Source of the DNA: Promethearchaeia archaeon
Lineage (GTDB): Archaea; Asgardarchaeota; Lokiarchaeia; Sigyniarchaeales; SOKP01
NCBI GenBank assembly: GCA_029856155.1
Contig: JAHQWL010000049.1
Coordinates: 1-39,167, forward strand
DNA: 39,167 nucleotides
Reading direction: 5' to 3'
The notes beneath the pieces were generated by a model. It was given only the letters and a program-made list of their open reading frames with translations. It made no database searches and was not told the origin of the DNA. A program made the position numbers and the translations under genes. Shown here piece by piece: positions 26,809 through 34,616 of this stretch (position 1 is the first letter of the stretch; the number at the start of each line of letters is the position of its first letter).

Positions 26809-27642
26809 TTATTTAAATTCTTTTAAAAGTTCCCAAATTCCATTTATAATGAAATCGGGTTTAAAATCACTATTTTTAATCGCATCCATGGTTATTTCAC
26901 CGGATAATACGCAACAAGTTGTTACTCCCGCTTCCTTTCCCATTTTTATATCAGTATAAAGACGATCTCCAAATATAATTGCATTTTTAGGAGAAGTACC
27001 TAATTCGTTCAACTTAAAAAGAAGCATTTCTTTATTTGGTTTTCCGAAAACGATCGGCATTCTCTCTGTGGCTTTGTAGAGAAGAGCAGCTATTCCTCCT
27101 GCATCGGGGATATATCCAGTTTCAGTAGGACATCTATTATCAAGATGGGTTGCGATATAAGGAAAATTTTCTTTTTGAAGTATATAAGCAGCTCTTACTA
27201 AACGATTATAAGTAAGCTCTTGATCAAAAGCAAGCACCAAAATTTGTGGTTCTTCTTCTGTTAATTCAAATCCTTCATTCCTAAATTCATTTTTAAGAGA
27301 TTGGGTTCCTAATAAGAATATTTTTTTATAGTTGTTTTTTTTTAGAAATTCTATTGTGGGGTGTTGTGATAAAATAAGATTATCTCGATTTATTTTTAGA
27401 TTATATTTATTTAATTTTTTCAGGTAATCTTCAGTTGATTTACTTGAATTATTTGAAAGAAAGAAAAATTTTTTCTCTTGTTTTTTCAAAAGTTCAATTA
27501 GCTCAGGAACACCTTTAAACAGTTTGTTTCCTAAGTAGAGTGTACCATCTAAATCAAAGAAATAGACTTGCTTGGTTGTTAATTCAAATAAATTATTGGT
27601 GATATTATCCATTATACTTTTTAAAAGCTTTTTAAGATTCAA
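26809..27642 (-). CDS. HAD-superfamily class IIA phosphatase (NagD/phosphoglycolate phosphatase-like)
   Basis: This haloacid dehalogenase-fold phosphatase has the nucleophile motif FFDLDGTLYLG (two catalytic aspartates), motif II FFLSNNSSKS, the class IIA cap (ILVLAFDQELTYNRLVRA to ATHLDNRCPTETGYIPDAG), and the lysine/aspartate motifs VFGKPNKEM and IFGDRLYTDIKMG. This is the pattern of NagD and eukaryotic 4-nitrophenylphosphatase/PGP relatives. The substrate is some small sugar or glycolate phosphate and is not determinable. The start is TTG at 27642 or, more conservatively, ATG at 27612; neither has a convincing ribosome binding site. It follows the SCP2 gene but a T-rich stretch separates them. 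Confidence 0.85.
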   Translation of the reverse strand: MNLKKLLKSIMDNITNNLFELTTKQVYFFDLDGTLYLGNKLFKGVPELIELLKKQEKKFFFLSNNSSKSTEDYLKKLNKYNLKINRDNLILSQHPTIEFLKKNNYKKIFLLGTQSLKNEFRNEGFELTEEEPQILVLAFDQELTYNRLVRAAYILQKENFPYIATHLDNRCPTETGYIPDAGGIAALLYKATERMPIVFGKPNKEMLLFKLNELGTSPKNAIIFGDRLYTDIKMGKEAGVTTCCVLSGEITMDAIKNSDFKPDFIINGIWELLKEFK

Positions 27643-27660
27643 TAAAAAAGAAAAAAATAA
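27643..27660 (-). terminator. T-rich terminator downstream of the SCP2 gene
   Basis: On the minus strand the intergenic space after the SCP2 stop reads as two T runs (six to seven T each) separated by C. Confidence 0.4.
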
Positions 27661-27677
27661 TAAAATTTCATTTTATT

Positions 27678-28100
27678 TTAGTAAAATTCAGTGTCTATCA
27701 TTGTGGTAGAAACTACAAGTTCTTGTGCAGCTCTTGTAGCTCTAAGAACTTTTGCCATATCGCCTTTAAGTTTAAACTTTCCAGCGAGTAAACCTCGTAT
27801 TGGATCTAATTCCTTTTTTAAGACTTGTACCCAAGCATCATAAGGTCCTGAATATACATATTCTGTCTCGACGTCCTCGCCTTTTTCAACTATTCTAGCT
27901 CCTGTACATTCTCCATGGTAAAGTCCTACAAACATTCTAATTTCATGGTCTAAATTCCCAGAAGGTTCTACAATGAAGAGAAAATCTCCTTCCCATCCAT
28001 CAGGTGGAAATCCATCTGGTCCGGCGGCATCTTTATAATTTGCATTATCATTAAGTGCCTTACAATACGCGTTAGCCCATTCTGGCGTTCCAAATTTCAT
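27678..28100 (-). CDS. SCP2 sterol-carrier domain protein
   Basis: This is a stand-alone SCP2-fold lipid-binding protein of 140 residues from ATG at 28100. It starts with FGTPEWANAYCKALN, continues with GWEGDFLFIVEPSG, a beta strand HGECTGARIV, the SGPYDAWVQVLKKELDPIRGLLAGKFKLKGDM core (positions about 86-118; the KLKGDM element is typical), and ends with a helix. Family members bind fatty acyl chains or other hydrophobic ligands. A GTG nine bases upstream (28109) is the longest start, but AGAGTGAT sits at ribosome-binding distance from the ATG. It is the next gene after the acyl-CoA synthetase on the same strand, which suggests acyl-chain handling. Confidence 0.82.
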   Translation of the reverse strand: MKFGTPEWANAYCKALNDNANYKDAAGPDGFPPDGWEGDFLFIVEPSGNLDHEIRMFVGLYHGECTGARIVEKGEDVETEYVYSGPYDAWVQVLKKELDPIRGLLAGKFKLKGDMAKVLRATRAAQELVVSTTMIDTEFY

Positions 28101-28245
28101 TTTTATCACTCTATTTTTTTTTTTTTAACTTTTGAATATTTTATTTATTTTAAATTTTAATTGATTTTTATAGGTAATCTATTTTTTAATCAGATGAGTA
28201 AAATAAAAAATGTTAAATTAAATTTATTTAGATTTTATATTCAAG

Positions 28246-29946
28246 TTATTTAATTTCTCCTCTTTCCTTCATTTTAGCGATTTCCTCGTCTCTAAGTTTT
28301 CGCTTAAAAATTTTCATAGCTAATGTTAATGGTAAAGTTTTCCGAAACTCAACATATTTTGGCACAGCATAGGGTGGAAATTTTTCTCTGCAGTACTCAA
28401 TAATTTCATCTGCAGTTGTTTGTTTAAATCCTGGATTTAATTGAATAAAAGCTTTTACTCGTTCACTTCCAGGACGTTCTGGATCTGGAAGCCCAATTAT
28501 AGCGACTTCATTAACCGCGGGATGTTCATATAAAAGATCTTCAAACACTCTAGAATATACTTTCATACCTGATACACTGATCATATCCTTAATTCGATCG
28601 ACTATATAGAAGTATCCATCCTCATCCATTTTACCAATATCTCCAGTTGCAATCCATCCATCTTCAGTTAATCCTTTACCCGGAGTGGGCCAATATCCTT
28701 TCATTAGTTGGGGACCTCGGACAAGTATTTCTCCAGGTTCTCCAAATGGAACCTCTTCCCCTGTTTCTGGTTCGACTATTTTAACATCAGTGTCAGGAAC
28801 CGGTACTCCAACACTTCTTTTAACTTCTGCCATAAATCCTGTAACTTTTGAAAGACCGGAAAGATTTAAATGAGTTACAGCTGATTCAGTCATCCCATAA
28901 CCCTCACCTAATGGTACTCCTGTTTTTTTCTCAAATTTCTCGGCGATTTCAGGAGGAAGTGCTGATGCAGCAGAATAATAAAAAATTGGCATCTTTGGCA
29001 TATCTCTCTCAGTAAGAATCATGTAATGAGTAGGAACCGCACAAACCATGAAGGGTCGATGTTTTTTTATAATTTCTAGGATTTTATTAATATCCCTTGG
29101 ATCAACCAAAAACATATTCATACCCATATAAATACCAGCGAACACCATCATATGTCCATATTGATGAAATATAGGAACACAAATTAATAAAGAAGCTTTT
29201 CCTTTTATTCCTGCTTCCAATGGTTTAATATACCACTGGAATGTCTGAATAACTGTTGTAGTAACATTAAAATGAGTTAACATTGTACCTTTTGGAACAC
29301 CCGTAGTACCTCCGGTAAAGGGTAATTCTGCAAGATCCTCTTTTGGATTAATCTGAACCTCAGGGGGATTTGGTTCATATTTATTCATTAAATCCTCGAA
29401 TTTAATACCCCCATAAGTTTCTTTTATCTCTGGGAATGAATAATCAGGGAAAATAGGAACAAGAGTATAAATCATTGTTTTGATACTTGTTTTTTCTTTT
29501 ATATCATTTACACGTTCAAGACGTCTATAGGAGCATATAACAGTTTCAGCTTTTGATTCTCCTAATTCATATAGTAAATCTGGAGATTTATGCAATATAC
29601 TGAGAGGAACATGAATCGCACCTAAACGTAAAATAGCAAAATCACTAATAATATATTGTGGACAATTTGGTAGAATTGTAGCAACTCTATCCCCCTTTTT
29701 CACACCTAAATCTGATAAAGCAGTCGCAAATTTATCTACTTGTAATTTTAATTCCTTGTATGTTATTACATCATCCATAAAACTAATCGCTTTACTATCA
29801 GGAAAGGTGGTTGCCGTATCTTCAAGAAATTTATATGCTGATATTTCGGGAAATGGTTCCATAGTCTCAGCTAGTTTAAAAGGTCCAAGTTTATAACTCT
29901 TTTTCCATGGTTTATCAGCATATGTTAACTTTTTTTCTTCAGTCAC
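28246..29946 (-). CDS. Long-chain acyl-CoA synthetase (AMP-forming)
   Basis: This adenylate-forming (ANL) enzyme activates a fatty or other carboxylic acid to its CoA thioester using ATP. The phosphate loop FTGGTTGVPKG, the A5 motif GYGMTES, and the A7/A8 motifs ATGDIGKMDEDGYFYIVDRIKDMI are intact, and the conserved lysine of motif A10 lies in LTLAMKIFKRKLRDEE. At 566 residues it has the FadD size. The start is GTG at 29946: a stop lies directly upstream and GAGGG is eight bases before. It lies 40 bases after the AOR gene and ahead of the SCP2 gene, so it probably activates the acid made by AOR. Chain length is not readable. Confidence 0.92.
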   Translation of the reverse strand: MTEEKKLTYADKPWKKSYKLGPFKLAETMEPFPEISAYKFLEDTATTFPDSKAISFMDDVITYKELKLQVDKFATALSDLGVKKGDRVATILPNCPQYIISDFAILRLGAIHVPLSILHKSPDLLYELGESKAETVICSYRRLERVNDIKEKTSIKTMIYTLVPIFPDYSFPEIKETYGGIKFEDLMNKYEPNPPEVQINPKEDLAELPFTGGTTGVPKGTMLTHFNVTTTVIQTFQWYIKPLEAGIKGKASLLICVPIFHQYGHMMVFAGIYMGMNMFLVDPRDINKILEIIKKHRPFMVCAVPTHYMILTERDMPKMPIFYYSAASALPPEIAEKFEKKTGVPLGEGYGMTESAVTHLNLSGLSKVTGFMAEVKRSVGVPVPDTDVKIVEPETGEEVPFGEPGEILVRGPQLMKGYWPTPGKGLTEDGWIATGDIGKMDEDGYFYIVDRIKDMISVSGMKVYSRVFEDLLYEHPAVNEVAIIGLPDPERPGSERVKAFIQLNPGFKQTTADEIIEYCREKFPPYAVPKYVEFRKTLPLTLAMKIFKRKLRDEEIAKMKERGEIK

Positions 29947-29986
29947 GATTTATTCGCCCTCATTTTAACGTGATTATTTTTATTAA

Positions 29987-31858
29987 TCAATATATTTCCT
30001 TAATCGTCCACTCCAATCCAAGCTCTTTTAATCTTTCTTGAGTGGGTTTACCAGTTTCCTTATCCCAACCACGATATTCATAATATGCATCTAAAAGCGG
30101 ATCTAAATTAACTGTTTGTCCTTTTGCGGGACCTTCGGGCATTGGTTCTTCCAAGAAACGAGCCGGAAGTGTATCATCATTTCTACTTAATCCTTCTCGT
30201 ACACTATAGACCCTAGCAAGGTTATATAATCTCTCTCCAGCTTTAGCAAAATCTTTGACAGTAAATTTATAACCTAATAATTTTTCAATTAGAGACGCCC
30301 AATCCTCTGAAGACAAAACCATACCCATAAATTTACAACCACCAATCGAGTCAAATACTCCAAAAGCATCTTCAAACTCTTTTACAACTCTAGTATCTTT
30401 AGGATTTTCATTAAGAATATCATCTACCATAGCATCTTCAACTATCATGAATGGCATTGATAAGAATGCCGGACCTTCAATAAATCCTGTAATATGACAT
30501 CCTCCCCGGTTAGCAGTGGCATATGCTAATCCAGATATCTTAGCTGCTCTACTATCATAAGCGGGAAGTTCTAGACCTTTAACTTGCATTGCGAATTTAA
30601 TAGAATCCTTTCCCAGTTTATTTGCCATATTTCTTGATCCTTCAGCTAATAAATTTCCAATTCCTTCTCTTTTGCTAATCTTAGAAATTAAATCAACCAC
30701 CAAATCGGCATTTCCAAAAGTAAACTCTAATCCATCTGTATCTTCTTTGGTTAAAATTCCTTTCTCATAGCATTCCATAGCAAAAGCTATTGTTCCTCCA
30801 GCTGAAATTACATCAAGACCGTATTCATTACAGAGAAAATGTGCCATAGTAATTGCTTCTAAGTCGTCAACACCACACATTGTTCCAAGAGCTCCTATAG
30901 ATTCATATTCGGGACCTTCTCCTGAACTTTTATATTTTCCTTCCTTGATTTCAACAATACGTCCACAGGCGACGGGACATGCAAAACAAGGTTTACGTCC
31001 TATGAGTATTGTTTCATTAATGGCTGTTCCATTTATCTTATCCATATTTGGAAAAACTCCAGTTTGGAAATTTCGCGTGGGTAATCCACCCTTAACACCA
31101 ACTAAATCAACCATAGTAGCTGTTCCAAACACTTCAAGAGTCATTTTTAATAAACTCTGATTCACCCAATCGTATCTCTGTTTTGCTTCAGCTTTGTATT
31201 CTTCTGGATTTGCAACTTCAATTTTAGCATTACCCTTTGCAGCTATAGCTTTCACTTTTTTAGATCCCATGACTGTACCCATCCCACATCTCCCAGCAGC
31301 TCTACCGTAATTTGGTTTATCACAATCATTCATAACTGCAGCGTACTTGACTAAATTCTCGCCCCCAATACCTATACAAGCCACATTAAACTTATCTCCT
31401 AGTTCTTCTTTAATAATCCTAGTTGTTTCTGAAGTATTTTTACCCCAAAGATGTGCAGCATCTTTAAGTTCTGCTTTTCCATCTTCAATAACAAGATAAA
31501 CTGGTTTTGGAGATATTCCTTCAAAAATAATACCATCAACACCAGATCTCTTAAGATCACGACCCCAAAAACCAGCAGAATTTGCCTCACCCCAAATACC
31601 TGTAAGTGGAGATTTTGCTACTACGCAATATCTTCCAGTACTGGGTGAGGGAGTTCCTGTTAATGGTCCAGTCATAACTATAAGTTTATTTTCGGGTCCT
31701 AATGGATCTATTCCTTTTGGTACTTCTTCTAGTAAATATTTTGTTGCTAATCCTGCTCCCCCTAAATATAATTTCAGGGTTTCTTCATCAGGAAATTCTT
31801 CACTAATTTTTCCACTAGTTAAATCCACTCTTAGAATCTTTCCCATATAACCGTAAAT
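29987..31858 (-). CDS. aor: Tungsten-containing aldehyde:ferredoxin oxidoreductase, probable ATT start
   Basis: This enzyme oxidises aldehydes to carboxylic acids with ferredoxin as acceptor, using a tungstopterin and a 4Fe-4S cluster. Counting from the ATT at 31858, the cluster cysteines are C291, C294, C298 (CFACPVACG) and C508 (SIGGCKF), matching the Pyrococcus pattern. Pterin-site blocks are GPLTGTPSPSTGR and YATANRGGCH. The first ATG (31846) would remove the YGYMG beginning of the family; the codon in the usual initiator position is ATT, with GAGGTG eight bases upstream. The ATG itself would be 20 bases from that site. It probably forms an operon with the acyl-CoA synthetase. The gene identity is certain; the ATT start is inference. 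At 623 residues the length is normal. Confidence 0.95.
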   Translation of the reverse strand: MYGYMGKILRVDLTSGKISEEFPDEETLKLYLGGAGLATKYLLEEVPKGIDPLGPENKLIVMTGPLTGTPSPSTGRYCVVAKSPLTGIWGEANSAGFWGRDLKRSGVDGIIFEGISPKPVYLVIEDGKAELKDAAHLWGKNTSETTRIIKEELGDKFNVACIGIGGENLVKYAAVMNDCDKPNYGRAAGRCGMGTVMGSKKVKAIAAKGNAKIEVANPEEYKAEAKQRYDWVNQSLLKMTLEVFGTATMVDLVGVKGGLPTRNFQTGVFPNMDKINGTAINETILIGRKPCFACPVACGRIVEIKEGKYKSSGEGPEYESIGALGTMCGVDDLEAITMAHFLCNEYGLDVISAGGTIAFAMECYEKGILTKEDTDGLEFTFGNADLVVDLISKISKREGIGNLLAEGSRNMANKLGKDSIKFAMQVKGLELPAYDSRAAKISGLAYATANRGGCHITGFIEGPAFLSMPFMIVEDAMVDDILNENPKDTRVVKEFEDAFGVFDSIGGCKFMGMVLSSEDWASLIEKLLGYKFTVKDFAKAGERLYNLARVYSVREGLSRNDDTLPARFLEEPMPEGPAKGQTVNLDPLLDAYYEYRGWDKETGKPTQERLKELGLEWTIKEIY

Positions 31859-31866
31859 TTTCTTTA

Positions 31867-31872
31867 CACCTC
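31867..31872 (-). promoter_or_regulatory. Shine-Dalgarno site that supports an ATT start for aor
   Basis: The minus strand reads GAGGTG, a six-base match to the archaeal anti-Shine-Dalgarno complement. It is eight bases before ATT (31858) and 20 before the first ATG (31846). A stop (TGA) overlapping this site rules out any start further upstream in frame. Confidence 0.65.
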
Positions 31873-32062
31873 AATTTCAATTTTAACTTAATTTTCTATT
31901 TTTTTTAATTTAATTAAAAAATGCAATTAATTAATGTTATTCCCTTAATTATAAAATCATTTCTATTTTTCTTATGAACTATTTATTCCAGTTTGCTTTT
32001 AGAGATTAAACATCAGTTTATAAAAATGATTAAAAAGATTTGAAAAGAGGGAGAATATCTTC

Positions 32063-32070
32063 AAAAAAAA
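32063..32070 (-). terminator. T-run terminator for the DUF1512 gene
   Basis: A run of eight T on the minus strand, about 10 bases after the stop codon. The rest of the 222-base space up to aor is AT-rich with no visible gene. Confidence 0.4.
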
Positions 32071-32080
32071 TAAGTAAAAA

Positions 32081-33220
32081 TTATACTCCAATTCCAATTG
32101 TGTTACCAATACCTGCTATAATAATTTTACTGCCTTTATCTGTTCGTTTTCGGATAGCTGTTTTTATTTTTTCTACAAAATTTGCTACAGATTGAGTGAT
32201 TGGTCTTTTCATTGTTGTAATGGCATCTTCTAATGATTCTTTGCAAATGAGCGCATCAATCGGAATCGATCTTCCAGTTGAAGCTTCTTCAATAAAGTGT
32301 TTTTCAATTCCTATACCTCCTATAGCTGCGCCAACACCTATTGCTATTGAACCGGTTTTATCTCCGGTAAGCTTCAACCCAGCATCAATCATGATTATCC
32401 TTGAAATATTATCTCCATGCTGATCAATTAATTTCTTAATAGCTTTTCCTGGTTTTCCCACAGTTCCCCCCGGACCTTTAGCACGTACTACAAAAATAGT
32501 TCTATCCTCAAAATTTACTTCTTGGACAACAGTATCTCGTGTGATTTCATCAGCTTTAATATCACTATCTGTCACGGCTCTAATAAAACTGGCAGCGACT
32601 AATACACCGAGTCCGTCGCCAATTGGACTTCCTTCCGCAAAAGCTTTAGCAGCATGATAATAAGCTTTTGCCATACTCATAATTAATCCCAATTGGTATG
32701 ATATCTGAAGTAATAAAATCATTGATTTTGATTTTTTGCCTAATATAAGATAGTGTCGAATTAGTCTATAGATATAATCTATAGCCATGGTTGCTTCTAC
32801 TAAATTTTCCAAATTAGCTCTTTGAACAGTATCTGCATTTGGAGCTAATACTTCTACTTCCTCTTTATACCTATTGTCTCGAACATCCACTACGTGATCG
32901 AATTTAGGAATAATTCCATATGGATCAAGAGATACAGGACCAATAGTGACAAATGTCATAAAATCTTCAAGTTGGAGCATTAAATCTTTCTGTGTTATCT
33001 TTTTATCAGCAAATTCTTTAAAATTTGTAATCAAAATTTCTTTACATTCATCATTCCACTTTTTCAATTTTTCTAACGCAGTTTGAAGTTCTTTAGCTGC
33101 TTTCCATGCTTGTATTTTTTGTCCATAAAACATTGAAACAAATATAAGTACCAACCATAATAATGATATAATCAGAGAAACTGGATCTGTGCCCTGTGTT
33201 GTTTGATATATATTATTCAA
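32081..33220 (-). CDS. DUF1512 family archaeal protein
   Basis: This protein matches what I know of DUF1512: about 370-380 residues, found in archaea, function unknown. It has one N-terminal membrane helix (about 14-35, SLIISLLWLVLIFVSMFYG), a helical charged region, then a soluble domain with RAKGPGGTVGKPGKA, ISRIIMIDAGLKLTGDKTGSIAIGVGAAIGGIG, and a glycine-rich end (IIIAGIGNTIGIGV). The glycine-rich loops suggest nucleotide or phosphate binding, but that is speculation. The start is TTG at 33220, with AAAAGAG directly before. It is divergent from a small zinc-ribbon membrane protein, so the two may share regulation. Confidence 0.75.
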   Translation of the reverse strand: MNNIYQTTQGTDPVSLIISLLWLVLIFVSMFYGQKIQAWKAAKELQTALEKLKKWNDECKEILITNFKEFADKKITQKDLMLQLEDFMTFVTIGPVSLDPYGIIPKFDHVVDVRDNRYKEEVEVLAPNADTVQRANLENLVEATMAIDYIYRLIRHYLILGKKSKSMILLLQISYQLGLIMSMAKAYYHAAKAFAEGSPIGDGLGVLVAASFIRAVTDSDIKADEITRDTVVQEVNFEDRTIFVVRAKGPGGTVGKPGKAIKKLIDQHGDNISRIIMIDAGLKLTGDKTGSIAIGVGAAIGGIGIEKHFIEEASTGRSIPIDALICKESLEDAITTMKRPITQSVANFVEKIKTAIRKRTDKGSKIIIAGIGNTIGIGV

Positions 33221-33338
33221 CTCTTTTTTAAATTAGATAATGTTTGATATCTTTATTCTATTAAATTCTTATAATAAAAAAATTTATTTATTCTTTTCTA
33301 TTATAAAGCATAGGAAAGAAGATATTTGGACAATTGCT

Positions 33339-33773
33339 ATGATTGAAGAAGAAGACGACGAGGATATACTCAAAAAAGGAATTACTTTAAAAAGCGTTTT
33401 AAAAAACATTTTATTAGCCATATTAATCATTGTAGGATTAATGTTTATCTATTTAAATATTGGGGGAGATCAAGTCTCAAGTTGGTCAATTGGTTTTATC
33501 TTAATCTGTTTTGGGGCTACATTAATCCAAATCCAAAAAAGTCCCGCTGAACCTATTAGACAAACTTTAACAATTTTAATCTGTAAATTATGTGGAATTA
33601 CAAAAGTTAGAAATTATGAGAAAGGAGATTTTGTGTTTAAAAGGATAGATAAATGTGAAAAGTGCGAGGACCTTATGGAGATAAGACAAATATATTCAGT
33701 AAGATTAAAGAGTCCTACTGAAAAGAAGAAAGAAGACACAAGTAAGAAAGAAAATTTAAAAGGAAAAGAATAA
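33339..33773 (+). CDS. Two-helix membrane protein with zinc-ribbon-like cysteines
   Basis: Unrecognised, 144 residues from ATG at 33339: an acidic N-terminus, two membrane helices (about 22-40 and 48-65), then C82-x2-C85 and C106-x2-C109, a probable zinc ribbon facing the cytosol, and a Lys/Glu-rich tail. The open frame begins at an ATG at 33240, but that would leave only 19 bases between two divergent genes. AATTTATTTATTC at 33284-33296 is a plausible TATA box about 45 bases before 33339, so I chose the inner start. The next gene, coaD, follows after about 36 bases. The function is unknown. Confidence 0.6.
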   Translation: MIEEEDDEDILKKGITLKSVLKNILLAILIIVGLMFIYLNIGGDQVSSWSIGFILICFGATLIQIQKSPAEPIRQTLTILICKLCGITKVRNYEKGDFVFKRIDKCEKCEDLMEIRQIYSVRLKSPTEKKKEDTSKKENLKGKE

Positions 33774-33781
33774 ATTAAATT

Positions 33782-33790
33782 ATTTTTTTT
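33782..33790 (+). terminator. T-run between the zinc-ribbon gene and coaD
   Basis: A T run follows the stop at 33773. It may terminate part of the transcripts before coaD. Confidence 0.3.
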
Positions 33791-33796
33791 CTGATT

Positions 33797-33802
33797 GGGG
33801 GT
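33797..33802 (+). promoter_or_regulatory. Shine-Dalgarno-like site that supports an ATT start for coaD
   Basis: GGGGGT lies seven bases before ATT at 33810. It overlaps the only canonical in-frame start (TTG at 33795) and so cannot serve that start. Confidence 0.5.
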
Positions 33803-33809
33803 TTTTCAG

Positions 33810-34256
33810 ATTCTAAAAAAAATTGGATTAGGGGGAACTTTCGATCATCTTCACGAGGGTCATAAATTTTTATTAAAAACAGCTTTATCCCTTTCTGAAT
33901 TTATAGAGATTGGATTAACATCTCAAGATTTATTAAAAAGTAAACAATATTCTTTAAAATTAGAAGATTACAAAACAAGAAAAGAGAATTTAATGACGTA
34001 TATTAATTCTTTTGCTGATTTAGAGCGAATTAATATTGTTGAAATAAAAAATTGGGCTGATATGGATAAATATGCTCAAGATCCAGAATACGAAGGATTA
34101 ATAGTCAGTCAAGAAACTTATGAAAATGCTTTAAAATTAAATGAGAATAGAGAGAAAAAAGGATTAAAACCCCTTATTCTAATCATTATTCCTTTACTAA
34201 AAGATAAAAACCAAAATAAAATTAGTTCTACATCTATTCGTGAAAAACTTCAATAG
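33810..34256 (+). CDS. coaD: Phosphopantetheine adenylyltransferase, archaeal/eukaryotic type, probable ATT start
   Basis: This enzyme adenylates 4'-phosphopantetheine to dephospho-CoA (EC 2.7.7.3), the penultimate step of CoA synthesis. The nucleotidyltransferase signatures are present: GGTFDHLHEGHK (with the HxGH equivalent) at the start and ISSTSIRE at the end. The length of 148 is right for archaeal PPAT. The family normally begins three to six residues before GGTFD. No ATG exists there: the only canonical candidate is TTG at 33795, which overlaps the GGGGGT site, while ATT at 33810 gives MLKKIGLGGTFD with a well-placed Shine-Dalgarno site. The ATT is inference; the enzyme call is secure. 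Confidence 0.9.
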   Translation: MLKKIGLGGTFDHLHEGHKFLLKTALSLSEFIEIGLTSQDLLKSKQYSLKLEDYKTRKENLMTYINSFADLERINIVEIKNWADMDKYAQDPEYEGLIVSQETYENALKLNENREKKGLKPLILIIIPLLKDKNQNKISSTSIREKLQ

Positions 34257-34325
34257 TAAAATTTTTTAGAATGTAATTATGTAATAAATTATTGTTTAAG
34301 TGAATTCTTGAGTGAAAAATTACGA

Positions 34326-34335
34326 TTTTAAATAA
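34326..34335 (+). promoter_or_regulatory. TATA-like element upstream of the hairpin
   Basis: TTTTAAATAA would start an RNA near 34355-34360, ahead of the hairpin. The palindrome TTCAATTGAA (34344-34353) lies just downstream and could bind a dimeric regulator. Confidence 0.3.
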
Positions 34336-34393
34336 ATTTGGTATTCAATTGAACTTAATTATTTTTCAAGATTCATTTCTATTTAATTTCTTT

Positions 34394-34452
34394 AATCCGC
34401 CAAGGGAATAAGATTATTTAGCTGTAATTAAGCCCTTGGCTGCGGATTTTTT
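34394..34452 (+). ncRNA. Bulged hairpin with T-run, candidate small RNA or terminator
   Basis: AATCCGC+CAAGGG (34394-34406) pairs with CCCTTG (34433-34438) and GCGGATT (34442-34448), giving 13 base pairs with a three-base bulge, a 26-base AT-rich loop, and a following run of T (34447-34452). It is far more GC-rich than its surroundings. It may end a small RNA begun near 34355 or terminate coaD read-through. No known RNA family is recognised. Confidence 0.45.
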
Positions 34453-34553
34453 AGATTTTATTTTAATTGAGATCCAGAATTTTAATATTAAAGATAAAAG
34501 AAATTCTTTCTAATTCGAGATTAAGCGATTTAGAATGACTAAATCCACGAAAG

Positions 34554-34563
34554 ATTTAAATAC
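34554..34563 (+). promoter_or_regulatory. Promoter (BRE/TATA) for pheST
   Basis: ATTTAAATAC preceded by purine-rich CGAAAG matches an archaeal BRE plus TATA box. It lies about 55 bases before the pheS ATG. Confidence 0.55.
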
Positions 34564-34616
34564 ATTAGAGATTTTAAAAGATATAATAAAAAAGTAAAAA
34601 ATTTTAGCAAAAGCAT

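Larger units (their letters stand above)
34257..34616 (+). other. Intergenic region between coaD and pheS (360 bases)
   Basis: No open frame of note. It holds a candidate promoter at 34326-34335, a 10-base palindrome at 34344-34353, a bulged GC-rich hairpin with a T-run (34394-34452), and the pheS promoter at 34554-34563. Confidence 0.6.

Noticed and set aside
28113..28126. T-run at 28113-28126 as a terminator
   Set aside because: Flanking genes are on the minus strand, where this is an A-run in the leader of the SCP2 gene, so it cannot end their transcripts.
33240..33338. Longer N-terminus for the zinc-ribbon membrane protein starting at ATG 33240
   Set aside because: It would leave 19 bases between divergent genes with no room for promoters. 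The inner ATG has a TATA-like element at a suitable distance. The longer form cannot be fully excluded.
34394..34452. T-box-like attenuator for pheST
   Set aside because: The likely pheS promoter (34554) lies downstream of the hairpin, there is no tRNA-binding specifier arrangement visible, and T-boxes are not known in archaea.
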